Positions 24,385 through 35,680 of a DNA stretch of 64,000 nucleotides are shown piece by piece. The position numbers and the translations under genes were made by a program. Below the pieces are notes generated by a model that saw only the letters and a program-made list of their open reading frames with translations, was not told the origin of the DNA and made no database searches. Each line of letters begins with the position of its first letter. The stretch's first letter is position 1. Origin of the DNA: Apium graveolens (lineage: Eukaryota; Streptophyta; Magnoliopsida; Apiales; Apiaceae); NCBI RefSeq assembly GCF_009905375.1, contig NC_133653.1:61507956-61571955 (forward strand). The letters run 5' to 3'.

Positions 24385-26590
24385 TGTAACAGCCTGTACT
24401 TCCGGACTATTAATTCTAAATCGAAATTGAAAAAATATAATTATTAATCCAAAAGTCTATTACAAAGGTTGTTATTACAAACGCGCAGCTAAAAGCGGAA
24501 GTCCAAAAGTCAATCTACTCCAATTCCAAGTCCTCGAACTCCAATGTTATCCTACTTGAATCTTAAACGAAACCTGAAATTGTAAGTAATAAGCTATACA
24601 GCTCAGCAAGAAACCAATCGATCCAACTAGCAGACCAAGTAACACATACACATATAACAAAATACGATAATCTATACAATACGATATACAAAACAAATAT
24701 TTTTGATAGATATTCTTATTCGATATACCCAATACACATACCACATAAACAACAATAAATCAAAATCCATAATCCAAGCCACGACCCCTATAAACCGGTG
24801 ATAACAATCCTAAATTTTCAGAAATTGTCACTACAAACCGGTGACTACGGTCCTAAGTTCTTATTTGATATTTTTCACAAACCATGGGATAAATCAAATA
24901 TCTCAAATTACCATCTAGACATCACATATATACATCGATACATATTCTATATCACATAATACTATCAAATTTATCATCACTTAGCCCACGTTTTGAAAAT
25001 CAAATATAAACGCATAACACACAATTTTGAAAACACTTACAAGATCAATCGAAAATTTACCACAAAATCTAATCAGATCTGAATTAACTCTTTTTGTCCC
25101 TCTAAATTATTTCTTTTTGGAAAACATAAAATACGAAAGTTGTAGAGAACAAAAAGACCTTTCCGAAAAATCCAAAATCAACGAATTTAGACATACAATG
25201 AATTTTTTACGAATTTTACAAGATTACTATTTTTTGTGTAAAAGAGCCCTACGAATTTTAATATTAAAAATGAGGAAGACGTATATGATGTATTTATAAT
25301 GATACAAAACCCTATATCTTAACCTACCAGTTATCCATATTAGAATTTGATTCAAATTTTAGGCCCATTAGTCTAATTCAAATTTTAAATTCCTAATATT
25401 TATCCAATTCTAAAAATTACGGGATATTAAATAATTTCGTCCTTAAAAAGAATTTGGTCCCCAAATTCACAACAATCCTGTACGTCTACGCCCCTTAATA
25501 TTCTTTAGGTCAAACTTAAACTACGGTCCATAAGAACGCATCCAAGGGAATGTACTAGTCCCATACCTACTACACTCCGAAAAACAGCATGCTCTTGATA
25601 CCAACTGTAATGTCCTGCACTTCCGGACTATTAATTCTAAATCGAAACTGGAAAATACAATTATTAATCCAAAAGTCTATTACAAAGGTTGCTATTACAA
25701 ATGCGTAGCTAAAAGCAGAAGTCCAAAAGTCAATCTATTCCAATTTTAAGTCCTCGAACTCCAATGTTATCCTACTCTAATCTTAAACGAAACCTTAAAC
25801 TATAAGTAATAAAATATACAGCCCATCAAGAAACCAATTGATCCAATTAGCAAATCAAATAACAGATACACATATAATAAAATATGATAATCTATATAAT
25901 ACGATATACAAAACAAACATTTTCGATACATTTTCTTATTCTTATTCGATACACACAATACACATACCACATAAACAATAATAATTCAAAACTCATAATC
26001 CATACCACGACCACTACAAACCGGTGATAACAAGCCTAAATTTTCAGAAAATTGTCACTACAAACTGGTGACTACGGTCCTCAGTTCTTATTCAATATTT
26101 TTCATAAACCATGGCATAAATCAAGATCTCAAATTATCATCTAGACATCACATTTATACATCGATACATATTCTATATCACATAATACTATCAAATATAT
26201 CATCACTTAGCCCAAGTTTTGATAATTAAATATAAACATGATCGATCGAAAACTTACCTAAAAACCTAATCAGATCTGAATTAACTCTTTTTGACCCTCT
26301 AAATGATTTCTTCTTGGAAAACACGAAACACGAAAGTTGTAGAGAACGAAGAGACCTTTCCGAAAAGTCCAAAAATGATGAATTCAGACATACGATGAAC
26401 TTTTTAAGAATTTACAAGATTATTGATTTTTGTGTAGAAGAGCCTTACGAATTTTAATATTAAAAATGAGGAAGACGAATGTGATGTATTTATAATGATA
26501 CAAAACCTTATATCTTAACCTACAAGTTATCCATATTAGAATCTAATCCAAATTTTAGGCCCATTAGTCTAACTCAAAATTTAAAATTAT
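24385..26590 (-). mobile_element. TE5: LTR pair with almost no internal region
   Basis: Two homologous repeats start TGTAACAGCCTGTACTTCC (24385) and TGTAATGTCCTGCACTTCC (25606). The left copy is about 1047 bp. The right one is cut at 26590 by TE6. Between them are only about 174 bp, ending in GCTCTTGATACCA, the complement of a PBS-like TGGTATCAAGAGC. The copies differ visibly, so the element is older than TE7, TE8 or TE9. No protein is encoded. It resembles a TRIM-like or strongly deleted gypsy element. The possible left TSD CGTAA cannot be checked on the right. Confidence 0.72.
25591..25603 (-). other. PBS-like site of TE5
   Basis: The sense strand reads TGGTATCAAGAGC, initiator-Met-like with one extra A, two bases before the right LTR. 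It sets the minus-strand orientation of TE5. Confidence 0.6.
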
Positions 26591-27818
26591 TGTGCAAGAC
26601 ATACTTGTATAATAACAAGACTAAGTCACATTGACAACCCTGAGATTTAGTTGTATGATAGTCTAAATCTGTATTATGTGTTGTATTTTTTGAGTCTGTA
26701 AAATGGTTAGAAGATTAGACTATTGCATTTTTCTGTAAACAGTTTCAAGCCTAAGAATAAACTCTGGAAGAAGATCAAGCAAAGATCATGCCTCGGAGAA
26801 AATATATAGAAGCTTGGAGTTGAATAAATATATTTTATGAAAAATATTTTAAGTCAAGATATCTACAAGTCACGGATCAAGTTATATAGAGAAGTCATTC
26901 GAGAACTTCAGAATGGAGATATTCACAAGTCATTTTTGCATGGAGAGAACTCAGAGATATCGACAAGTCAAATGAAGATGAGAAGATTGGAGATATCGAC
27001 AAGTCAATTTCTTATTAGAGATCTCAGAGATATCGACCAGTCAAAATATATATAGAGATCTCAGGGATATTGACAAGTCAAACTCTGCATGTAGAGATCT
27101 AGAGACCTCGACAAGTAAAATACACTTATAGAGAACTCAGAGACCTCGACAAGCCAAATATACTTATAGAGAACTCAGAGATCTCGATAAGTCATTATAC
27201 TTATTGAGATTTCACTTCTCTATAGAACAAACTAGAGATCTCGACATGAAGCTCAAATACAATAATGCCGACAAGTTAAAGATTCAAAATTATCAATCAA
27301 CAAACGATCTATTCACTTCGATTGAAAAGTCTGCAAAACCGGCTTGAAGAGTGCAAGATCAACGGTCAAGATTAACTGACAAAAGATGGTCACAGATCTA
27401 CAAGATTTGCAAAGATTTAATGAGCCAAAATAGAAAGAATTAAAGATAACTTAGAAAAGGTTTTAGTATATCTTATTGCATGTTGTGTAAACCAGTGTTT
27501 TGCTAATCTATGAAGTAAACACTGGTCCTTTATTTTTAAAGTAACAAACAGATCTGAAATTTTATTTTGCTCTCTAAGGGAAGAAGCTGAGTTCTTTTAT
27601 TTTAAAGAACTAATAATTTGTAGCAAGACAAACTTAATTAATACAAATTAAGTGAGTTTTAAAATATTGTGTTTGTTATGCTTGTTATTTTAATTCTGCT
27701 AAGACAATATCTCTACAATCATAAACTATTTTGTTCACCATATCCAAATAAGTTTGAAAAAGGCTAAATATCAAGAAAACACATTCACCCCCCTTTGTGT
27801 TGCACTTAATATCTAACA
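26591..27818 (+). repeat. 5' LTR of TE6
   Basis: 1228 bp, starting TGTGCAAGACATAC and ending AATATCTAACA, with the PBS two bases downstream. It lies inside the right LTR of TE5. It has CACCCCCCTTTGTG near its 3' end, as in other copia LTRs. Confidence 0.85.
26857..27215 (+). repeat. Degenerate ~45-bp tandem repeats in the TE6 LTR
   Basis: Around nine imperfect units are built on AGAGATATCGACAAGTCAA, spaced 30-50 bp apart, in the upstream part of the LTR. They are likely U3 enhancer-type repeats. Confidence 0.8.
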
Positions 27819-27820
27819 AG

Positions 27821-27832
27821 TGGTATCAGAGC
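27821..27832 (+). other. PBS of TE6
   Basis: TGGTATCAGAGC, initiator tRNA-Met type, two bases after the LTR. Confidence 0.92.
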
Positions 27833-27869
27833 AAAATCTGAAAAAAAAACAGATAAAGATCTTGGAATT

Positions 27870-29355
27870 ATGAGTGCACAGAAGCTAAGTAGCATCAAGA
27901 TACCAGCCTTTGACAGAGCCAACTACACACTATAGAAAAAGAAGAGGATGCTGTTTATAAAGATGGCTAATCCATTACATATCCAGATTCTCAAGAATAG
28001 CCCTTTCACTCCCATGGAAAGGGTTGAGGAATGTACAGATGGAGACATGGTCATTCCACCTCATTATGCTCCTAAAGACCCCTCAAAATACACTGAAACT
28101 AAAAAAGAGAAAGTCTCTCTAGATAGTGGCTTATAATTAATTCTGATAGAGTCACTTGACAATGTGATGTACAACAATATTATCAACTATGACACAGCTA
28201 AACAAATCTGGGAGAAAATAGGAATTCTGTGTGAGGGAACAAAGGAAGTTAGGTCAAATCAAATGAGGATAGTGGTGTCTCAGTATGAGGGTTTTATGGC
28301 AAAGCCTAAGGAAGGCTTTACTGAAGTTTTTGAAAGGTTTAACAAATTGATAAATGACTTGCAACTTCATGATAAGTATTATGATGCTGAGGAGGTGAAC
28401 TTAAAGTTCTTGCTGTCTCTTCCTGGCCACATTGAATAGAAGATATCAGCCATAAGAGAAGGAAATAACTTGAGCAGAATGACATTGGAGGTGCTATATG
28501 GAATATTGAAGACATATAAACTTGAAATATTACAAAGAAAGTCATTAAGATCAAATCAAGGATATGTAGTTGATGGATCTAGTGCCTTGGTTGTAAATGA
28601 CAATGAATCAAGTGAAGATGAGCAAAATGCACAAACTCTAGTCATTCAAGATGTGGAAGGAAAGAACAAGGACCCCAAAAACAAGTTGATATGGAGCTAG
28701 AGGAAGATAAGTACTATACCCTTGATGAGCTAGATGAGATGGACCAATCTATGGCATACCTGGCTAAAAAAATTTCGAACATCAGGGTTAAGAAGCCAAG
28801 ATTCTTCAAGAACAGTGGATAATCTTTCAACAATAATAATTGGAAATCCAAGACTCAGTACAACTCAGCTAGCAAAGGTGGCTACAAAATTGGATATGTT
28901 GACAGATCAAAGATAAAGTGCTTCAACTGTGATGAGTTCGATCACTTTGCTACTAAGTGCAGGAAGCCAAAGAAAGTGAATAAGGATAAAGCCTATTTGG
29001 AATTGGAAGCAAAGTATGAAGCTCTCTTGAAGAAACAACAGGGCAAAGCTTATATTACTGAAAGAAAAAGTTGGGATGACACTGATGAGGATGAAGACAA
29101 AGAAGAATTTGGAAACTATGTTCTCATGGCTCTTGGGCATGGAGAATCATCTACTTCAAAATCAGAGGTACCAACTCTAACCACTATTGATTTAGATGCT
29201 AGTCAATATAAGGAAATTATTGAAAAGATGAGTGTAAAGATGTTTCATATACACACAAGCATGGTGACAGCTACTGAGGAAGTGAGTAGGTTGTCAAAGA
29301 TAAATGAGAAGTTTGAGATTGAGAAGCAAGATTTGGAACTGCAGCTTGTTGAGCT
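27870..29355 (+). pseudogene. gag: TE6 gag, 5' part
   Basis: The start ATG at 27870 precedes MSAQKLSSIKIPAFDRANY. Codon 22 is TAG where Trp is expected. Further stops lie at 28134-28136, 28437-28439 and about 28698. The middle matches the UBN2 Gag fold (AKQIWEKIG, EGTKEVRSNQ, NLKFLLSLPGH). An intact CCHC knuckle (CFNCDEFDHFATKC) lies at 28919-28960. An acidic segment and a coiled-coil-like region follow. The frame is cut at VEL by TE7 and continues from 60084. A defective capsid/nucleocapsid gene. Confidence 0.87.
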
Positions 29356-29637
29356 TGTTATGTCACACACACTGTAGAGGGGGTGAATACAGTGTATAAT
29401 ACAATCAAATCGAACTTTAATATCTTAAGTAAAAGAAAACAAACTTTATTGAAATAATAAACTTTGTTATAGTATGGAACTGTTACCTCTAAGTGATGAA
29501 CAAATATCACGAGAGCTGCTAGGGTTACAATGAATAATCTTCTTGAATATAATAACACTTATAGTGTAAACCCTACGTCTGTGTTTATATACTACACAGT
29601 TACAAGATAATCGCTAATTGATATGGAATATAATTCT
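29356..29637 (-). repeat. 3' LTR of TE7, outer part
   Basis: Matches the other end of the LTR, with a few percent mismatches to 59471-59750. It ends at the first ATTCT duplication (29633-29637), where TE8 is inserted. Confidence 0.92.
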
Positions 29638-30966
29638 TGTAAGTCATATGTCATAGCCTATTTGTATATTCGAGGATTCAACTCAACTCAAATAAGAATG
29701 TAATAAGTAAATAGTGGATCTACCGTCAAAAGAGATCTCACAGAGTAATATCTGTCAAAGGATTCAGAAACAAGGTTCATCTACAGACTTGAGGAATTAA
29801 TTCACTGGAAGAAGTTCAAGAAATTGATCATGCCTCAGTGATATAATTCAAGAGTGTGGATTTAATCAAGTGACAGAGATCTCGTCAGAGTATCATTAAT
29901 TACAAGGATTTAATCTGAAGAAAATCAAAGTATCAAAGTCAAGACATGAAGAAACGTCACGGAAGTTAGTCACTCATGAACCAGACAGTACATCGAGTGT
30001 CAACGTTGAAGTGGTGGAATTGATTCATAATTCTCAGTGATTTTCAGAAGATATTCAGAAGATTGGTTGCTGCTCAGGGTTAGTATTAATTCTCTATTAA
30101 TTAATTAAGTCTTATAATTTAATTAAGAAAATAAATTATATCTGCAAAGATTAATTTATTTGATTAATTAAATTAATTTATTAATTAATTCAGAATTAAT
30201 ACTAAGGTTTTTCAGAATTTAAATTGGATTAAAATTCATTTAAATTCAGCAAGTCAAACTGATTGTACTAGTATGACAATCGGTATGACAATCAATAGTC
30301 ATACCGAAAGTCATGCTAGTACAAACAATTGTCTTGCCGAAAGTTACACTGGAAGAGAATTGTCTTGCTAGTTCAATCAGATTGTCTTGCTAGTACAAAC
30401 AATTGTCATACCGAAAGTCTCTCCAGTTCAACAAATTGTCTTGCTAGTACAATTGGATTGTCTCACCGATTGTCATTGCAGTTCATTCTATTCTGTTGTT
30501 TGTTTTAAAAGAAGCAGAAGCAGAACACAATCAATCATCCAGAACACAGAAGTCAAGAACAAAGCAGAAAAGAAAAACAAGAAGAAATATTTCATCTTTT
30601 CATCTGCATACTTCAAGATTAAATTTCTAGATTGTAAAGTTAAATCCAATCCACTAGAAATCTTTATCTTGTGTAACAATCTAGCGGATCAAAATCCCTA
30701 GAACTTAATCTCAAATCGCGTTTAGCATTTGATTTTAATTATTGCAAAAATAGAAAAAGTTCATGTCGAATTTATTCTAAATTTGTGATAATTAATTTGA
30801 GATTAATTCCTTGTAATCGATATAGTTGTTGTAACACCTTTCAAGTTTAATAATATTCTTATTTAACTTGAATTTTGTTTCACATTTTTTATTCCGCATT
30901 TATTTGATTATTCGGTACTGTTTGTATTCAACCCCCCCCCTTCTACAAACACATTGGGACCTAACA
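29638..30966 (+). repeat. 5' LTR of TE8
   Basis: 1329 bp, TGTAAGTCATATG...GGGACCTAACA. 30255-30485 holds clustered repeats of TTGTCTTGCTAGTACAA and GTCATACCGAAAGT. Confidence 0.95.
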
Positions 30967-30968
30967 AT

Positions 30969-30980
30969 TGGTATCAGAGC
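30969..30980 (+). other. PBS of TE8
   Basis: TGGTATCAGAGC two bases after the 5' LTR. Confidence 0.92.
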
Positions 30981-31062
30981 CTTCTGATTAACAAACAAAT
31001 CAAGATCCTAGACTTTTGTGATTTTTCAACTCCTTGAATTTTTATTCATTCAAAAATTCATA

Positions 31063-33294
31063 ATGACTTCACAAAAAGTTGGAACCGTTAAAGTTCCACA
31101 ATTTGATAAAGAGAATTATATTATGTGGAAGAAGAAGATCCTCTTGTTTTTACAAGTGGAAAATCCCAAATATTCAAACTTGTTAAAGAAGGGGATAAAA
31201 ACTCCGATGGTTATTGAACCGGAGGTGATAGTAGATGATGTTGTGATCACCAAAGCCAGAACCTATCCTAAAGATCCTGAAGATTTTACTCATGATGAAA
31301 AGGAAGAAGCCTCCTTGGATGCCAGCCTTCAATTAATTTTAATTGATTCCCTTGATCCCTTGATGAACAGACATGTGATGACCTGTAAAAATTCCAAACA
31401 CATGTGGGAAACTATTGAGGTGATCAATGAAGGCATAGAGGAAGTTAGGGAGAACAAGTTGGAGATCCTAACCTCTGAGTATGAATATTTTAAATCAAAT
31501 CCAGGAGAAGGAATTACTGAAGTGTTTGAGAGGTACAATGCGTTGATCAACAACCTGAACATAAATGGGAAATATTATTCAATCAGGGAGGTCAACAAAA
31601 AGTTCCTTTTAACACTGCCAACTCATCTTGAACATAGAATCACTGCCATTAGAGAAGCTAGAGATCTGAGTGAGATTTCTTTGGACTGGCTCTATGGAGT
31701 GTTAAAAACCTATGAGTTGGAGCAGATTCAACAGAAGGAAGTCTACGGGAAGGATAGAATGGTCAGCATATCTACTGCACTTGTAGCTGAAGGTCAACAA
31801 CAACAGCAATCTCAATAATTGGAGAGAATGGTACAGTGTTCCAAGGCTGAGGAAAATATGTTAGTAGCAGAATATGATCCTCCTACTATAAATCAATCAA
31901 GTGATGATTTTTATTCCTTGGAAGAGCTGGAGCAATTGGAAGATGAGTCAATGGCCCAAATTGTCAAGAGATTCTCCCATGTCAGATTCAAGAGGAATCC
32001 CAAGCTTAAGTACAAGTCCAACTACAACAAATTCCAGAAAGGTGGATCTTCATCCTCTAACACCAGCAGTGGTGAATACAAAACAGGGATGGTTGATCAG
32101 AGCACCATTAGATGCTATAACTGCAATGAGTTGGGACACTTTGCCACAGAATATAGGAAGCCAAATCAAGTAAGAAAGAACTCTAAAAGGGCTTATCTGG
32201 AAAAGGGAAAAAGCTGAGATGATACTGTCAGTGAAGATGAAGATGAAGGAAATCTTGCTCTTATGGCTATTGATGGAAAAGCTTCATCGTCAAGAATAGA
32301 GGTAAAACTTTCTGATGCTGAAATGGTTTATCATCTAAGAGGTAACTTAGATTGTGCACGTCGTGATAATGAACTGTTAAGTTTACAGATCACAGACCTT
32401 GAGAAAGAGGTCAATGAATTAAGACTTCTGCACATTAATCAAGACAAATTAAAAGAACAAGTATCTTTTCTAGAGAATAGAGTTGACTGTTATAGAAAAC
32501 TCGAAACTATTCTCAAAGACAAGATCACCGGTCTTGAGACTAAGGTTAGAGCCTACTTCAATTCTTGTTCAAAGGCTAAAGAGTTCTACAGTAAGCAATC
32601 TGTTAATCAAACATCTGGAATAGGTTATGATTACAATGTTGCTATTGGAGAATTAGGCATAAACTCCCCTCCTCGTGTCTATGCTAAAGGGAGGGAAGTA
32701 CCACATGTGCTTAAGGGTGTTGATGAACCCCTCTATAAACTATCAATTGCTGAACCATTTGATGCGACCTCTTCTGTTATTCAGGAAGAAATACGTGCTG
32801 AAGATCATGCTAATGAGAAGGTTGTTTCCAAGTCAAGTGTGTCGAAAGTTCCAGTCAAAGTTGTGAAAGCAACTGAGACTAACTTAGACACACATGAGTT
32901 GGATAACAAAAATGCCATGTCTGTCATGCATAAATTTCCTACTATTAATCACTCTCATAAAGCATGTGGTGTTTCTAATTGTATGTCTTGTGCTTTTAAT
33001 ATAATGTATGCTTATTTTAATGGTAAGCATGTTTCTAATGATAAGACTACTCCTCGTCAGCATGTGAATAACAAGATGCATGATAGGTCTAAGACTGCTA
33101 GTCCTTCTAAGGCTAGAAAGGAGACATTTGTGCCTAAACTTAAACAGAAATTTTTTAAGGCTGTTTACAAGGTCAAATGTTCAGTCATTGAGAAAGTTGA
33201 GGCAATTAAAATTAAAAATGTTGTTTTTCCTGACAAAGGACAGTTCTACAAGTATGCCGGGCCCAACCAAGTTTGGGTTCCGAAGAAGGTCTAA
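31063..33294 (+). pseudogene. gag: TE8 gag with two in-frame stops
   Basis: The start MTSQKVGTVKVPQFDKENY at 31063 is preferred over an upstream ATG because it aligns with the TE6 and TE7 Gag starts. One frame runs for 2232 nt, broken by TAA at 31816-31818 and TGA at 32215-32217; the latter replaces the Trp of the KSWDDT word seen in TE6. The UBN2-type domain is present (MWETIEVINEG, KKFLLTLPTHLEH). The knuckle CYNCNELGHFATEY has Tyr for the last Cys. A long coiled-coil-like region follows. The end, YAGPNQVWVPK, is a typical Gag C-terminus before protease. Confidence 0.92.
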
Positions 33295-33319
33295 TCCATT
33301 TGTAGTGCAGGGCATTAAA

Positions 33320-33500
33320 CAGGTGTAACCGGTAGTGTGGATTCTTGACAGTGGATCATCAAGACATATGACCGGAGATAGAGCCCTGCTATCAAATGTG
33401 GATTGAGAAAGCTGGCCCCCTGGTTACCTTTGGAGATAACAGCAAAGGTTTATCCGAGGGATATGGCTGTTTGCAAGCTGGTAATGTTATCATTAAACTT
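33320..33500 (+). pseudogene. TE8 protease stub
   Basis: Encodes WILDSGSSRHMTG, the copia aspartic protease active-site motif, and shortly after a frameshifted continuation (FGDNSKG). The homology stops near 33500, where AT-rich sequence begins. Confidence 0.85.
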
Positions 33501-34078
33501 GTAAATAGTTTCTATATTTTTGCTATATTTATATAAGTTTTTATTTGTATTTTCTGTAATTATAAATATTGTATGATATATGAAATTGGATGTTGATATC
33601 TTGTTGATAGATATTTAGTATTTAATTCATTGATATTTGTTTTTATTATTATTATTTGTATTGTATTAATTTTTTTATTATTTTATTTTTATTTTATTTT
33701 AAATATTATGCAACATAACAATTAGTATCTAAAGTACTTGAAAAGTATCGGTCAATGATATGTTGTTAACATTATGTTGCAGATATTTGTAAGCTTTTGA
33801 CATGAATGAGAATTACTTAGACTTTACCCTAAGTGATCAATGTTTTATCAAAAATTCATTCATATTAAAAAAAAACAAAATCAAACTTCTTTCTACATTA
33901 GTGATTTCTTATATCATGTAAAATCCTTTGAAATCACTATTGTACATCATTACTCTCAAAAGATTAAATGTATAATTTTCATTCATTATAAATCTTAAAT
34001 ACATTTTATCTCTATAGTGCCATATATTCTGTGTTACAGGTTCAGTCTCCAATGACTTTCTTTCACTGACAGTCATGA
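33501..34078. other. AT-rich segment replacing pol in TE8
   Basis: No coding sequence or element termini recognised. It occupies the place of integrase to RNase H, so it marks a large deletion with filler or an unrecognised insertion. Confidence 0.5.
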
Positions 34079-34710
34079 GGTTGAAAACCCACAACGTCTA
34101 TCCCAGACTGTAAAGACAAACACAAAAACAGAACCAACCAACACTCTCTTACCACTAAATGTAGTATGAATAAGCGTGAGGGAGATAGTGCCTTAGTGCA
34201 CCACATAAGGAAGGTTCTGTAGTCAACCCAGTAGCTCTGTCTCCTACATAGATGAGTAGTATTTACATCGAGACAACTGCTAGCCCCCATACATCTTCTC
34301 AAAAAGATGTAATGGCTGGAAAGGCACAAAAACAGTTACTAGATTCATTCTCTCAACAGGGTGCGTCTATTGAAATTTGCCTGTCGGCCAAGGCATCCGA
34401 TGTAGTGTCACCACTTCAAATATAAACAATTCTTGATGTACAAGGAGAGGTTACACACACAAAGGATGAGTTGACGGAAACAAGAGTTTCGACCATTTTA
34501 AGGTCAGATTCGATTGTTTAAGGTTCGTTAATGGACCAATTGCCTTTACAGGTGTTAGGAGAGGATACTGATCCAAAAGCCATATGTCAGTGGTCAATGT
34601 CTACCTTCCCAGGCTTAAATCCCCTGGATGCATCTGTGGATAGTGGATCTGAAATAGGCGCAGATCGGCAACTTGTTGACAATGATTCAGATATTACCTG
34701 ATGAGTCACC
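34079..34710 (+). pseudogene. TE8 post-pol ORF remnant
   Basis: Protein-like stretches such as SFSQQGASIEICLSAKASD and ICQWSMSTFPGLNPLDAS alternate with stops (near 34422 and 34518). The position after pol and before the PPTs, and the polar composition, suggest a remnant of a Sirevirus third ORF. It shows no obvious similarity to the TE7 third ORF. Confidence 0.5.
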
Positions 34711-35680
34711 AGGAAATGTCTTAACATACATTAGAAGGGAACTTTGATCTTTATGCTAAATTCGTTGGATCATTGTTTACCTTCCCAGAATTCAAATCTG
34801 GAACCCTAAAAGGGAAACTAGCAACTTGTAGATTATGACTCAGATTCATCTGGCGAGTTTAACAAGGATGGGGATTTGCGAACTCCCATTGCACCACCTG
34901 TGACCTCCTTAAGGATGGCTAAGGTGATTTTCCTTGCAGGTACAGCTGGATTATGGAGCTATGAGAGAAAAGTGATACACTTGTGAGAATGAGTGTAAAC
35001 ACGAGTGGAGAGAAGGGCGAAACTCATGTGAGGTACACTAAACAGAATCACACACTCACAGTGAGGAAGAAAGAGAAACTTCTTGTTATTTCTTTTCCAA
35101 CCAAGTGAAATATGAGAACTCCTTCAGACGACGGCATACATTCCTTCTTTAAGGGGGAGATAAAAGCTTAAGTAATAGTTTGGAGGATTCCTCAACTAAG
35201 GGGGAGAAATAGCAGGGATGAAGAAAAAGATCCTACATGTACACTACACCACACCATTGTTGTTTGTAACTACGGATCCTATTGTACGGGAGAGGTGGTA
35301 AACACAAGGTGATTTTCTAGTAAGGGAAGAAGCTGTTTTCAAAAGGGGAGTACCATTGGCTTTTATCTGCGGATCCTATTGTACGGGAGAGGTGGTAAAC
35401 GAAGGTGATCTTCTTTAATCAGTTGATTCTCATAGGGGGAGAAGCAAGAGAGATATGGGTTTCTCAACAGGAAATGTGGTTGTACAAATGAAGATGGAAC
35501 TACTTGAAGATATGTTCAGTCTAGAGGAACATCTACTTGGAATCTGGAAAATGTTAAATCTAGTCCAGAACTTTTCTACTATTTACTTTGTATTTCTTTT
35601 TATATCTTTTTCTTATTTGTTAGTTGAGTTATACTCTAGGTATTTATGTGTTATTGTCTAACAAACAAATAGGGGGAGAT
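34711..35680 (+). other. TE8 pre-LTR region with repeats and multiple PPT-like runs
   Basis: Purine runs AAGGGGGAGA at 35151, AAGGGGGAGAAA at 35198, TAGGGGGAGAAG at 35433 and ATAGGGGGAGAT at 35669-35680; the last abuts the 3' LTR. The 30-bp word starting CGGATCCTATTGTACGGGAG occurs at 35273 and 35370. Several PPTs before the 3' LTR are a described Sirevirus trait. Confidence 0.8.

Noticed and set aside
26857..27215. Regularly spaced repeats resembling a CRISPR array
   Set aside because: Units are imperfect, spacing varies and they lie in the U3 part of a plant LTR.
27821..27832. tRNA-like sequence TGGTATCAGAGC seen at several places
   Set aside because: These are 12-base primer binding sites, not tRNA genes; no cloverleaf surrounds them.
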